Source: Ulota crispa (lineage: Eukaryota > Streptophyta > Bryopsida > Orthotrichales > Orthotrichaceae). Taken from it: 64,000 nt of DNA. The notes below the pieces were generated by a model. That model was not told the origin of the DNA and searched no databases. It saw nothing but the letters and a program-made list of their open reading frames with translations. The DNA lies in assembly GCA_963920765.1 (NCBI GenBank), contig OY987245.1:1256727-1320726 (forward strand), read 5' to 3'. A program made the position numbers and the translations under genes. Below, in pieces: positions 1 through 12,158 of the stretch; position 1 is the stretch's first letter, and every line of letters starts with the position of its first letter.

Positions 1-972
1 TATGTGTTGCTGATTGTGGGGACGTTGTCCTGATTGCATTTAAAATAGCTCGCTCTTGCTCTTGCTCTTGCTCACCCAGGGTGATCTTTCAGCTCTTTGC
101 ATTATGCTCTTGGAGCCCTTGGAGATGGATGAGTTAGCTTTGCGACAAACTTGCTACTGATATCAGGTACCATCGTTTTGTAGTAAGCACGTGCACTTGC
201 ATTTGTTGTTGAATTATACTTTTGTAGCAGGAAGTTGCTGAGAGTCGGCAACTCTTCACATGTGAGGGCGGAAATTGGTGAATTATTTAGAGTTTTCAAT
301 TGCACGTCAGATCTGGCAGGCTACATTACTATAGAATAGTAGCACTATACTATCGTTTGCATCCTTGTGTTCTTAATCACTCCCCTGAGAATGATTTCAG
401 CTACCTCTAGAATGTGGAAACCTGTTGAAGAATCTCTCGACTGAACCTGACTTATTGATGTGTTTGGTTGCTCAAAACTTTGTAGCCTGTCAGTCTTCGA
501 AGTAATGTGCTTTGGTATGTAAAGCATGCCAATTCCATTACTGCTTAAATAGTTGGTTCATCTTTTTCTGTATTATATTTATCCTACATTAGATGGGAGT
601 CTGTCTAGAGCAAGCCTCTGCAGTTAAGAAGCCTGAATCCCCAAACGTGAAGCTGGAGCTCGAAGTTGAGTATATCAGCTGCCGTAATAACGTCACAAAC
701 ATACATTGTATATGATCTTCAACCTCTGCTATAACTCAAGGTGACAAATGTAGGCAACATTGGCGCTTCCATGTGGAAGCTTGTACTTTGAATTATGCTC
801 TTGAGTGACTGATCACAGTTCGAGTGTGAAGCTTAATACACACTTGTCGTAATCTACAGCTAGCTAGCTGGCACAAGAGAGGCGAAGACATGTGCACAAG
901 CTGTTACAAATAATACGAAGGAAGGTAATTCAAGGTCTTTTTACACTAATAATGTTAGCAAATAGGGTAGAC
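1..972. other. 3' flank of the IQD gene, no gene recognised
   Basis: Only short open frames are present and none resembles a protein family. A small GCTCTT-type tandem repeat lies at about 50-75. The stretch probably includes the 3' UTR of the minus-strand IQD gene that ends at 973, but I could not identify a poly(A) site with confidence. Confidence 0.4.
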
Positions 973-3900
973 TTATCGATACAGAGGTCTGACCCCTGAT
1001 ACATCAGAAGAGGCATCACCTTGATCATTTGGCAAGGATCGCTGGTCGGAGCGGAGACTAGGGCTGCGTTGCGCATACGGCGTGGGCCGGAATTGCCTGA
1101 GAATGATGGACTCGGAGCTCAGATTCTCAGCAGCAGCAACTGGCAATGACAACCGCTTCTTCCAGGAATTCGTGTCTTTTTCTGGCGTACCAGGCCGCAG
1201 CTTGGGTGTGCTGTGAGAGCGCACTTTGGCCTTGGCAGATTGAGTGGCCTGCATGTAGTTCGGCACCGAAGGGGAGCTTGCCAAGCTCTCATCATCTCGG
1301 CTCATCAGTGACCCTGCGTTGCTATTTCGAGCTGCGTTGTAGCGAGAGGCCATGGATTTGGCGGAAACGGTGCTGTTTCTTTCTTCGATGTCTTCTCGTC
1401 GGATCCTGCTGCGAGGACTGGCGGACCGGATGAGCACTGGCATGGATGACTTGTAAGGAGACGGTGGAGTGACTGGAGCTCCCTGGCTTGCTGTCCTCTG
1501 CATGGTGTACTGGCTGTGCGGGGTGAAGGACAGGACTGGAGGGCGAGAGACTTGGTTTGTACCATTTTGATCAGGTCGAATTGCAGGTGCAGGTGCTGGT
1601 GCAGGTGCAGGTGCAGGTGCGTGGGCTTGGTAGGAGCTGCCTGGTTTGACGAGACGAAGAGGCGCCCGCAAACCTGCATCTGTTGTTGTGGATATCTTCG
1701 GGATGTACTCGTGGTTGTCACTTTTTACAGAGTAGCTGTCGAAAACGTCTTTGGAAACGGAAGTGGTGTCGAAAACGCGGTTCTCCCAAGGCCGCGCTGC
1801 CATCCAGCGTTCCAGCCAGCTCCACCCCCAGTGAGGTTTGTCTGGCTCGCAGTCTATGTATAACTGAGATGTCTGGTTAGGGTCTCCCTTCCACAACTGT
1901 CAGCCATTGAGACCCAGATTCAGTAGGTGGCTTACTTACTAGGTTTCTCAAATTTACAAAGTGACCCCATTTCTAGCGTGAGCATATTTCAGTGTATGCA
2001 ATTAAGGTAACAGCACGTACTAGTGACTGCGAGCATAGTTCATATTATTATAATGACTCAAAATTTTAACCATCTTGTTCGCAATCTAAAGGCAACTCCA
2101 ACGCATTTTAGCTTGAACAAAATAAGTTTTATATGAGGAATTTCAAAGTTTGATGTATGAATTTACCAAAAACGACGAACCTAAGCTTAACTATACAGAT
2201 AGAGTGCATTCTCATAATCAATTTCTACATTTTGGCTAAGATTTAGTAGGGGTTGCTTTTAGGTGTTTACTTTGAACGACAGTAGAGTGACACGGATACC
2301 TGATGTGAAAATGCGTATGCTAATGCCCTTTCCCTTTTCAATGCAGCCTCATGTTTATATTGGATTTTCGCTTGAATCTCCTCGGGAGTTTGAGTGCTGT
2401 CGTCCCAGCCTCCGTCCTGCCGTGAGACACAGTATACGGTAATTGGTCACATAACATTCTCATTTTTCCAAATACAATTTTTCTTGCTTTCTTCTCTGCC
2501 AGAATATACCAACACTTGCAACCTCTAGTTGGAGCTCTCTTTTTTGAACTCCCTGATCCTAGTATACTCTCATTTTTTATACTAATTCAACCTGCCCGAC
2601 ACTAGTTTGAAAGTCGTGGAGAATGGGTCCTATGCATAGGATCATGCGTAGGAGAGGTACGTAACCTTTTTGTTGAGTACTACCTTGATAATCACTACCA
2701 ACCCTACTCATTCTGCGCCAAACTGCCCTTGTAATTACTAACAAACAAACACCAAGCAGGAGTATGGTATGGTATAGACATACCGTGGATTTCCTTGGTA
2801 GGCAGTCCTGTTGCCTTCGTTCCCATATTTGCCTCTGCACGGCTTGGCCTTCCTCGGACATTCGAACGCGCCGGGCACGAACACGGGCCTGCACTCTCAC
2901 CAAGGCTTGCATACAACGGAGTGTGATGGTGGCTTGTCGACGTACAGTGTGGCCTCGCACCAACGCCTGCAATCGCACTAAGCCTTTCAAAGCACGCAGC
3001 GCTCGACGTGCCTGTGTGAAGTGAGTGCCAAATGCAGCAATAAGAACCAAAGCTGGAAGCAAGCAGAGGCAGTTTACCACATTCTATGGTTCGTGGATTT
3101 CTTACTGTCTTACCCCATGACATTCTTAAGTTGTTCTACGAGTGCACCTAATTTACAGGTTGTAATTAAACAGGATATTTGGGAACTACTGAACCTAGCC
3201 ATTGAAGGAAACCTTTGAAATGATTGGTACGAGTGGCTACCATCTCCACTATTCTTAAAACTCATGATAGGAAAAAGCGCATATCAAGTAAATGTGTCAA
3301 AAATTTGGAACGTTTTGTATGTCCTGATTCTTCCGCAAGCTAAGAGTTGGGCCCAAGGTGTAAGGAGTTCCCCTTTTAATATTTAATACCATTTCATAGG
3401 TAATCAACTGAGAATTTTTGCACTCTATGATGATGCTGTGTAACTTCTATGACTAGCAAGGACGCTTGAAATTAATTCTTCACAAGGAGAAATCAAGTGA
3501 TGGAAAGAGAACAATAAGCAATTGTTCAGAAGGTCAAAATGGTTACCAGGTATGCTCGAAATGCAGCTTGAATTTTGATGGCGGCCAAATCCTCAGGGGA
3601 GTACACGCGGGTTACAATGGGGTGTAATGGAGTGGGACAGCGGCTAGTTGGGAGAGACGTATTCGGAGTCGTATACGAGTAGCTTGAGTGGTTGTATAAC
3701 TCAGATTCAGCCTTCCTATAAGGACCGATCTCCTTTGGTTCTGTGCAAGACGGCTGCTGCGTCGACTTACCGAAACTCCATCTCCTCCTGCTTTTGGGTT
3801 TACCCTGCTGGCACGAAAAATCAATGCTTACATCAGCAGATTAATCTGCTAGTGCAGAAGAGACTGATAACTTTTGTGTGTTCTGACACTTGTTACTAAA

Positions 3901-4412
3901 ATCAACTCATTTCTTCCACTTCACGAGGTTGGCAAGTCATGTGTAAGCATGATTCAGCTACTGCCACTGATTCAGACGTGGCCTACGACCTTCTACTTTG
4001 TAATTATTGAAATTGCATTAGAGACTCCAAAATTTGACCGGGACAGACTTAGCTCTTTCATCTAAAGATATTTTCAAAGAAAACTGCGGTCTCCTGATAA
4101 TCCTACTCGTACACATGTCAAACTAAAGTACTTAAAGTGGGGAAAAAAGTGGGCTCCAAGTTCTGAAGCAAAGTTCAAAAGATTGTAATTGTTGCACATA
4201 GTTGAACGCCAATGAATTGCCAGTTTTCACTCTGCATTCTACAGCGGAAAGAGTGAAAAGAATGTAATTACTGGCACTTCAACTGGAGACGGATTTGGAA
4301 ATGGCTGAACACCACGTTTGGGCACATTTTTTGTAACGTCCTTCTCTTTGTTTTTAGCAGGCGACCGAAACGCCTTCTTCACGGCACTGAACCATGTTCC
4401 CTTCTTCCCCAT
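973..4412 (-). CDS. IQD family calmodulin-binding scaffold protein (IQ67 domain), 5 exons, 555 aa
   Basis: Spliced as complement(973..1896, 2300..2416, 2784..3011, 3547..3804, 4272..4412). All four introns are GT-AG and phase 0, giving 555 residues. The start [15 protein letters not shown] is typical of IQD proteins, as is RRRWSFGKS at residues 53-61. IQ motifs run from about 118 to 185: [13 protein letters not shown] is split from [15 protein letters not shown] by the intron at the position usual in this family, and [17 protein letters not shown] follows. [20 protein letters not shown] is at 269-288 and a DUF4005-type block ([17 protein letters not shown]...) at 459-483. An Ala-Pro run follows residue 338 or so. 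IQD proteins bind calmodulin and commonly associate with microtubules, plasma membrane or nucleus; those roles are family knowledge. The gene looks complete and functional. A non-coding leader exon may lie upstream between 4.5 and 6 kb. Confidence 0.95.
1583..1622 (-). repeat. GCAGGT-type hexanucleotide repeat inside the IQD last exon
   Basis: About six tandem GCAGGT-like units encode the alternating Ala-Pro run of the IQD protein on the minus strand. The array keeps the frame. Length variation would change only the number of Ala-Pro pairs. Confidence 0.85.
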
Positions 4413-6650
4413 TTTGCAACAATTGCAGCCACAGCAACCTACATTTATGCCACGACATCACCTTCCCATCAGAAGCTAGAACATTATCCACCCTCTCGAC
4501 TTAACATGTGCAACTCCAATCAGCTGGCTACGCAACATGACAAATTCTAAGTAAAAAATGAGAAATTTGCAATTGCAGAGCATATTATAATCCACCCTTC
4601 TTCTTCGTTCGATCAGTCAAGACTGTAGCGCCTTCACTGAGACTATGTAAGGTGACTCCAATCTAGAGCCTGGTCGCAGAAAAAGTATACCCTTCACCCC
4701 TTGCAAAGCTAACTATGTACATTTTTCTACAACCGAGCTGCAGGTTTGAATGACCTCGTACATTTATATTGGCCATGAGGAAATCGTTAGCGACTGAAAT
4801 CAGAGCTATCGAATCTATAACTGACTTCCTAGATGTTGAGGTTATGGTGGAGGAGGGTTGAATAGGCTCAAGATTTGGCAAAATACAAGAGAACAAGAAA
4901 ACCGTAAGTGATTTGGTTCAGCGATACCTGCGCATGTTTTCATATTCGGCATCGATACCAACTGCACTACTCTACACATGGCCATTATACAACAGAGGCA
5001 GCTTGATACACCCGAGCCATCCAGATATGGGCATTCTCTACTGTGTGTATGTTGCGGTGCTCACTATGGGCATCAGAGTTCAAGGCTTGTTTGTGCTCCA
5101 AGTACGGAGATGTGAATTGAGAGTTTTGCAAAGTATCTAGTACTTTGAGACAAGAATCTGGCTCTTAGACCTGAAAAGGTTCAACCGAATTGAGTGGCTG
5201 TCATCATGAACTGCGACCCCATTTCCCCCCCTACCTCTGGATATAATTTTTTTTCCTTTGGAAATCTAACATCTTCGTGAAGTGAGGCATGTGCGGTGGA
5301 GCCAGGGACCAGATTTAGCATTTGACTATTTGGGATCTGAGAAGCAAGCAATAATTTCTTACACAGCAGAGGATGTGTGAGTTTCATAGAGGCGACTTAC
5401 AGTTGGCATTCGAAAAGATTCACGCAACAATGGCCATAGCCAGCTGCAAGTGTGCAACAAGGAAAAAAGCAGATACAGAAGTACCTGGATCTGAAAGGTG
5501 GCTAGTGATCACCCTGTCTGACAGACAGAGAGAGAGCCTTGAGGGCCAGCTCCCTCACATGCTCAACCACTGGTACGAGTCGATAGCCCCACCACGCTGA
5601 GCATCTTCCCGATTGAAGAAGCCTCCTGAAGCAGATGCTGCTGCATCAGTCATAGCTGTTGCTCTCCGAGTCCGTGAAGCGCCGGAAGCTCCATGGTTGT
5701 CAACTCTGGTGACTGGAGATGATCTCGTGTCCCGGCATGGAAAAGACTAAACAATCACAGACTGACAGGGACCATGGGCGCGCTGACAGACGTCGAGGAG
5801 GAAGTGACCGGTTGGAGACTCTTCGTTACAAGAAATACGTGGTGAAAATGGATATCTTCCCTGCAGACACGGATGTTGAATGGGCAGGAGGAGGAAAATA
5901 AACAGAAGAAATGATATATTCTGGATCCAGGGTCAGACGTGGGAAGCGCCATAGGGAAGGGTCTAGTCAGGACAGCGGATCGATAAGGACGAGCAAGAAG
6001 AGCTTGCAATGGTGGTGGTGGTGATGTGTGTGTTGCAATGAGTTGGAGGCTGGACGGCTGCTGCTGAATAGGAGCAGGGCATGTGCTCGTCGTGCAATGC
6101 AGCAGCTTTGCCAGTTTCTGTGCACTCAATGCATGCCTCACACGGCATGTAATTTCAACCAAAACTGTATCTGTGACAGACAGTCTATATAGCTAGAAAA
6201 TATCGCAAAACTTTCACCAGCTCTAGAGAAAAAAACGTGTTAACTTCAGTTTTTAACTTGAGTTTCTCACAATCAGGCCCACCGATTGTTTCAGTCTGGG
6301 AAGTGCTCCAGTGTAAGTCAGCAGTTTCTTTCTGCACAGTGAGTAATTGCATCAATCACCACCCGCACTAAAACACTAAGGAGGACCTGCCCCTGCATCT
6401 TATCACGCAAGGCGTAATGAACAAGGCGACGACTATTCCCGTCCTGAACTGAGGCCTCTGTAATGGCGACACAATGAGTGACAACGTAGCTGGGCACGCT
6501 GCTGCTGCTGCAGTACTGGGTAGGTACTGTTGGTGATCAATTATGTGCCAGAGCCACCACACCAGCGAGCTGACAAACCCTCAGTCTTTCCCATCTACCT
6601 TGCTCCTTGACCAGCAAAACTTCTTCCCATCTTTTTCTAGCTACAAGTAA
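4413..6650. promoter_or_regulatory. Upstream region of the IQD gene, moderate GC
   Basis: No conserved coding frame is visible. Base composition between about 5.4 and 6.2 kb is closer to that of the genes than to the AT-rich repeats beyond 6.6 kb, which would fit a 5' UTR exon plus promoter for the minus-strand IQD gene. No core promoter element could be assigned with confidence. Confidence 0.4.
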
Positions 6651-9600
6651 CGTGAATACGACATTGTCAAGTTTGAAAGTTTAGCACACTTAGCAATGAT
6701 ATCACCCTATTGTGGCCTGTTTTTAGCTACTTGAGCTTATTTTGAAAATCACGTTAGAATCACAAACTTACAGTAGACTATCAGCATCCGGCCTTCAGCC
6801 GATCCTTGTGGAAGGTGAAGCTGACAAACCAAGCGACGTACATGGCTCCAACGTAACGTCGGATTACCTTTAACTTTGCTCATTTCCCTGACCCCCGCCA
6901 GAATTGTCTGCTTTATAAGGCACACATACCAATGTTCCTTCGGATCAAGTTGGAGCTTAAATATTGCTTTCTTTGAATATAGTAAACTGTGGTTAGGGAG
7001 AGATTCTTTAAACCCCTGCTTGAATTTCAATGTTATTGGCCTATTGGGATGAACATTTCGTGATTAATGTTGATTCACTTTTGAACACCTTCCAATGAAA
7101 ATCTACTTAATATCCAGATTTGTTGGAGGAAATACTGAACTGGCATTTGAATTATCCCACCTTGCAGAGCATTGTAAGGTGGTCCAGCTCACTTGCTACA
7201 CTAAATAGTGCATTTAGGTTGCTCCACACTCATTTCTCAACAATTTTCACTCTCCAAACACTTACTAATACTTACTGATAGTACAATAATCTTCATCAAT
7301 AATTACGGCAATAAACAAATTTTCAAGGGTTTGGTAACAACGTTGCAAAAAGACAAACTAACAATATTTAGGTCATGATTCATGTGAAACCCTAATATCT
7401 AAAAAGCTGCATATATCTCCAGGTGACCAAGCAATGAGTCATGAAGTAATTTTTCAAGATAAAGCAACCTAATTATTAAGGCAACCTAAATACATTAAGA
7501 TAGGAGATCCATAAAATGACCTTTTAACCCTACCTAACTCATTAATGATAATAATAGATATTTGCAGGAACATGTCACTCTTTCCTAAATACAGAACTCA
7601 TTTAGAATATGATCAGTTTATGGACCTCTTTCCTTATTTAGTGTAGTTGCAACTCCTCGTTGCTTTGCATTTTGGGATCTCCCTATGCTACACGTGTCAA
7701 AAAAAATCACCGTCATGGCAAAAATTCCCTGCCAGTGGTCTTGAATTTTTTGCCAGTTCGCAGTGGTTATGGTCTTAGGGGAATAATACTTCTCTCCGGG
7801 CCGCTAGTGTAGCCGAATTTTTTTCTCTTTGTCTATGCTTTATTGATGTACTTAAATGAATGATTACAGAGACTGCTGCAATATTCAGAGGTCGAGACTC
7901 GAGAGTTCAAGGACTGTTGCTTGCAGAATTCAGATTTTAGAAACTCTATGTCTATTGCAGAGCCTAGAAATGATGGCTAGGTTTTGTATTTGGTTCTTTC
8001 TTTTATTATGTAAGTACATATTCGTTATTTTTTTTTGGTTGTCTTTTTTATCTGTTTTTTCATTTTTGTTTGTTCCATTACACTTCCATAACAATGATAA
8101 CTAAAGCTCATAAAAGTTATTAATTTCAATTTCTCCCCTTCTCGGTAGCATCTTTTAAAAAACCAAACAAGTTCCCATGTACCCCAAACTCAAAGACATG
8201 AGTACGGTATGCAGCCAAGGCCTAAGGGGTTTTAGTTGACAACAAAAAGGAGAAATCAATATACAATAACAATCTTTCCGCTTTACAAGTTATTAGCAAT
8301 TTAGCATGTTTAGTCTCAAAATAAAAATGAATGGTTCCATCTGGTGATTCCATCTTCTATTTTGAAAGTCACTTAACATTTAATAAACTTGAGATTGAAC
8401 AATTGCATCTCAAAGAGGTTCCACTAAGGCACCTACTTTTGAGTTTTAACAATTGGCAAAAGAAAAACAAAGAAAATTACACAAGTTTAAAGAATTCCAT
8501 GAAGGCATCGATTTTTAAGTTTTACAATCTAAAAATATATCATAGTTTAGAGTCAAAGGATTGATTCTCACAAACTTATAATGAAAATGTAAATTTGATA
8601 AACGAAGCACATTTTACGAGACAGTAATATTTGTGTCCTCTTTCAAACACTAAGTTCAGTCTTCTTTCAAACTGCAAGCTCTTTCTTCAAGTCCCTTCTA
8701 TTAGGCCTAAAGAGTACTGAATGCTTCTCAAAGTTTATGCTTTAAGGTAAAACAAGCAAAAACTCTACAAAAAAAATGATCTGTAAATGCAAATTGGGAG
8801 GAAATTCCATCCAAAGGTGTTAACATGATGAAAAAGGTGTGAAAATGATTAAAGAAAGGGAAGAGGAGGCCTATTAATACATTGAGCTCAATACCAATTT
8901 TTTTTTTTTTTTTCCATTTCATCATCAGAAGGATTAATGTTCTCTTCTTTTTACAAAGCCGCTACATTTTTTTCTATTCTTTGCATACAAATTCCAAATG
9001 GCAAACTAACTTTGTCATTTAGTTCATGATTCCCAGTTTTATATAAAATATCCTCACTTTCTATATAAATTGGCTGTCAAAGATTCGAAAGTGTAGAATT
9101 TGGAAAGCCTAATAACTTCTGATATTGAGTTAAGGCCTAAATTATATTTTATTTGAGGAAACCAGCTGTTTTAGTATTCTCAAAAAGATTGAGAAAATAA
9201 AAATCATCTTTTATCTTGCTAAAATTAAAATTTTAGCGTTGCTTAACTATTACCGTATTGATCCAAAGTTTAAAAATTCACGGTAATAGGAGTAAAATAT
9301 TATTTTTTAATTTTAGTGAACAAAATGAATTTGAAGTTTTTTTTGTTGTTGGACACTTAAGGGCATCTTGTGCAGCACGCTTTCCAAGCCATAGAAAAAT
9401 GAGGTTTCATGGGGAGAATGATGCAAACCTTTACGATGAGGCTTGAAGTTCTATTGCAACCCTAGAGGTTTTAGAGCTTGCACCTGTATTACAACAAATC
9501 ACACAAGTACACCTCGCTATGGAGTGGGGTCGTACGTGAATAGTCCTTGATAGGAACCATGAAGTAGGCTTGGAGAAAGCTTGGATTTGACGGGAACAAG

Positions 9601-9799
9601 GCTCAATCTAAAAGCCTCGCGACCTACACATGGACGCACTGAGTGCTATTGGGGACTTGAAATGCGAAAGCCATTACGGCTAGGGAGCAAGGGATTTTTT
9701 TGTTGTGCTACATGAGATGCTCTTAGGTAGGTTTTAGTCTATTATATCCTTCATTTTATTGGCGGTGAAAAATTTACCTCCTCCCTTAAATGTAAACTT
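6650..9799. other. AT-rich intergenic DNA, no gene recognised
   Basis: The stretch is AT-rich with homopolymer runs and only short open frames. None of those frames shows a recognisable family, splice structure or conserved motif. It probably consists of decayed repeats. Confidence 0.5.
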
Positions 9800-9860
9800 G
9801 TATAGTACCCTTGCATATCTTTACGCCCAACCCATTCTACCATTTCAAAAACTTAGCATT

Positions 9861-10005
9861 CACATGTAAAAAAATGGGTCTACAATGATTAAGTGAAAAT
9901 GACTAAACCATGACTGTACATTCATTTTACAGTCATTTTTTAGTTGTTGTTTAGTCATTGCAGTCATTGTCACTTAGTCGTTGTAAACCTGTTTTTTTAC
10001 CAGTG
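9861..10005. mobile_element. CACTA-like MITE, 145 bp, ATT target duplication
   Basis: The terminal inverted repeats read CACATGTAAAAAAATGGGTC at the left and, on the reverse strand, CACTGGTAAAAAAACAGGTT at the right. They continue as imperfect repeats through most of the element. ATT occurs on both sides (9858-9860 and 10006-10008), and the opposite arm of the host foldback lacks the insert. CACT(G/A) ends with a 3-bp duplication are characteristic of the CACTA superfamily. Confidence 0.75.
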
Positions 10006-10757
10006 ATTTTACACAATACAATTGGCGTTTTTGTAATTTGTATCATTGGCCTATAATTCTTATACAATCCTAATCAAGCATGCCAAATTTTGAGTTTCAA
10101 AAATCAAAATCCTATTTTTGGTGAATTATTTTAGACAAAATTCATGGTTTTACTTGACAATTGATTAAAAAACATTGGTGATGAATTTTTGAGATTTGAT
10201 TGCATGGGTATGTAGGAATCATCCGTATGCACATCTTCCCTTGGAACTGAAATCTTCAAAAAGTTTCAAAATTCCTTCTATAGAGATTTTAGTGTTAGGC
10301 ACATCATGACCAAATCTAGTAAAATAGATATCTCCATTCTTTAATTAGATTTAAAATTTGACTCATACATTGTGGTTGGGTTTGCACCTTTGAGCAAAGC
10401 AATATGTTTATTTTGTCAAAAACTAATTAAAGAATGGAGATATCTATTTTACTAAATTTGGTTATGATGGGCCTAACACTAAAATCTCTATAGAAGGAAT
10501 TTTGAAACTTTTTGAAGATTTTAGTTCCAAAGGAAGATGTGCGTACGGATGATTCCTACATATCCATGCAATCAAATCTCAAAAATTCATCACCAATGTT
10601 TTTTAATCAATTGTCAAGTAAAACCATGAATTTTGTCTAAAATAATTCACCAAAAATAGGATTTTGATTTTTGGAACTTAAAATTTGGCATGCTTGATTA
10701 GGATTGTATAAGAATTATAGGCCAATGATACAAAATACAAAATTGCCAATTGTATTG

Positions 10758-11489
10758 GGGTAGTTGCAAGAAACATTTCACAATTTTGTCTCAAACACCC
10801 TTAAAACTTGTAGTACTAAGTAGTACTATGAGCTTTTGAAGTATTTTTTTAAATAAAATAAAATATAGATTATTTGTAAATCCCTTAAAATAGCATACTC
10901 ATGAAAATTCCCTAGAAAATTTTATTCTAAAAGTTATGCACAAATATAAAGGGACAGAAATTACCCACAAAAAGACAATTTCCTTTTTGCATTTTAGAAA
11001 ATAGTAAAAACATTCAAAAAAATAAAACACAAAATGGCCATTTTTTCTCTATTCAAGACGCTTTTATGGATGTAATTGCTTTTTTGGAGAAGTTTGTTTT
11101 CTTTCTCCAATCATTGACCAAAAGATGCCCACTTTGAGAGCATGTGGAAGGCAGAGAATTCACAATTTTCTAGAACCCTTCTAAATATCCATGTAAGGCT
11201 CTATGATGAACAACTTCCCTAATTTGTGGCATGAGATTTGCTTTTTTGGACCCAAAATAGTACTAAAAACCCCTAAGATGGCTAAGGTAGACACCTATTT
11301 GGGGGTTGTTTAAAAATAGTAAAATAATTTAAAAATTTGCAAAAATTATTGAAGGTCTGTAACTATGTCATGTACCTTCTTCTGAAATTTCAGCTCAAAA
11401 GAACTTTCTGAGAGTAAGTTACAAGCCCAAAAACACCTACAAGAGGTGATGGGGACAAAAAATAGTACAAGTGTTTCTTGCAAGCACCC
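10758..11489 (-). mobile_element. Non-autonomous TIR element, GGGTRRTTGCAAGAA family, copy A
   Basis: It begins GGGTAGTTGCAAGAAACATT and ends with the complement of GGGTGCTTGCAAGAAACACT. It is inserted in the right arm of the foldback. Compared with the intact opposite arm, only ATT or ATTG appears duplicated at the target. The 732-bp interior is non-coding and is the diverged reverse complement of the copy at 22109-22841. The superfamily is not settled from these ends. Confidence 0.75.
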
Positions 11490-11603
11490 ATTGTGTAAAA
11501 TGCTAAGTTTCTGGAATGGTAGAATGGGCTGGGCGTAAAGATATGCAAAGATAGTGTACTAGGCTGTTTTTCCAATTTTGATGTTTTGGTGGAAAATTGC
11601 CAC

Positions 11604-12158
11604 TAAAGGCCGTTTCACACTATGACCAGCCAAATCGAGAGGCCATGGGATTGAGTGGCCAAATTATGGTGAGAGGCCAACAAAATGGGCTAAAGAGAAG
11701 TTCAATAAAATATGGATTTTGACACCTTTTGCAGCCCTTAGTGTGAAGCCTCCAAAGGCCAAGTCCAAAGGCCAAACTCTTGGCAATGAGCTTCCAAGGC
11801 CTCTCAACTTGAATGACCATAGTGTGAAGCCTCCAAAGGCCAAGCCCAAAGTCCAAAGTCATAGCATTTACTAGACCTTCCAAATCCAACGGCCAAGATT
11901 TTATAAGCTTTTGATTATTTTATGAAAAAAATGTAATAGCCTCTCAATCATTGTTTGGGTCTCCATTTTTGCTTGACCCAAACTATTGCCAAGAGGCCGT
12001 CAACTTTGGATGATAAAGTGCTACCATGTAGATATGATGGCCTTTGGAGTTTGGCCTCTAGTGTGGAGGGTTGAGAGGCCAAACTCTTAGTTTCTTGTAA
12101 TCTAATTGGTGGAAACTGACGGCCTCTTGACCTTTGGCCATAGTGTGAAGCCGCCCTA
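11604..12158. mobile_element. TIR element with TTCACACTATG ends and an internal duplication
   Basis: The left end TAAAGGCCGTTTCACACTAT pairs with the right-end reverse complement TAGGGCGGCTTCACACTATG. Inside, a block of about 70 bp beginning AGTGTGAAGCCTCCAAAGGC near 11750 is repeated near 11820. Open frames within it are by-products of the repeat structure. TA(G)GGG-like ends suggest hAT, but I see no clear 8-bp target duplication. Confidence 0.65.

Larger units (their letters stand above)
9800..11562. mobile_element. Foldback element with two younger insertions nested in its arms
   Basis: The outer ends are inverted copies: TTGCATATCTTTACGCCCA at 9811 pairs with the reverse complement ending near 11546. 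The arms continue inward through 10006-10357 and about 10420-10757, separated by a spacer of about 65 bp. The left arm is interrupted by a 145-bp CACTGG-terminated MITE (9861-10005). The right arm is interrupted by a 732-bp element (10758-11489). Removing both restores matching arms around TTACACAATACAATTGG. No coding capacity is seen, so it is non-autonomous. Confidence 0.8.

Noticed and set aside
1305-1863. Overlapping frames on both strands of the IQD last exon
   Set aside because: They are shadows of the confirmed IQD coding frame and its hexanucleotide repeat.
11620-11889. Minus-strand frame with a repeated LGLWRLHT-type motif
   Set aside because: It arises from the tandem duplication inside the TIR element at 11604-12158; it has no protein family and no splice context.
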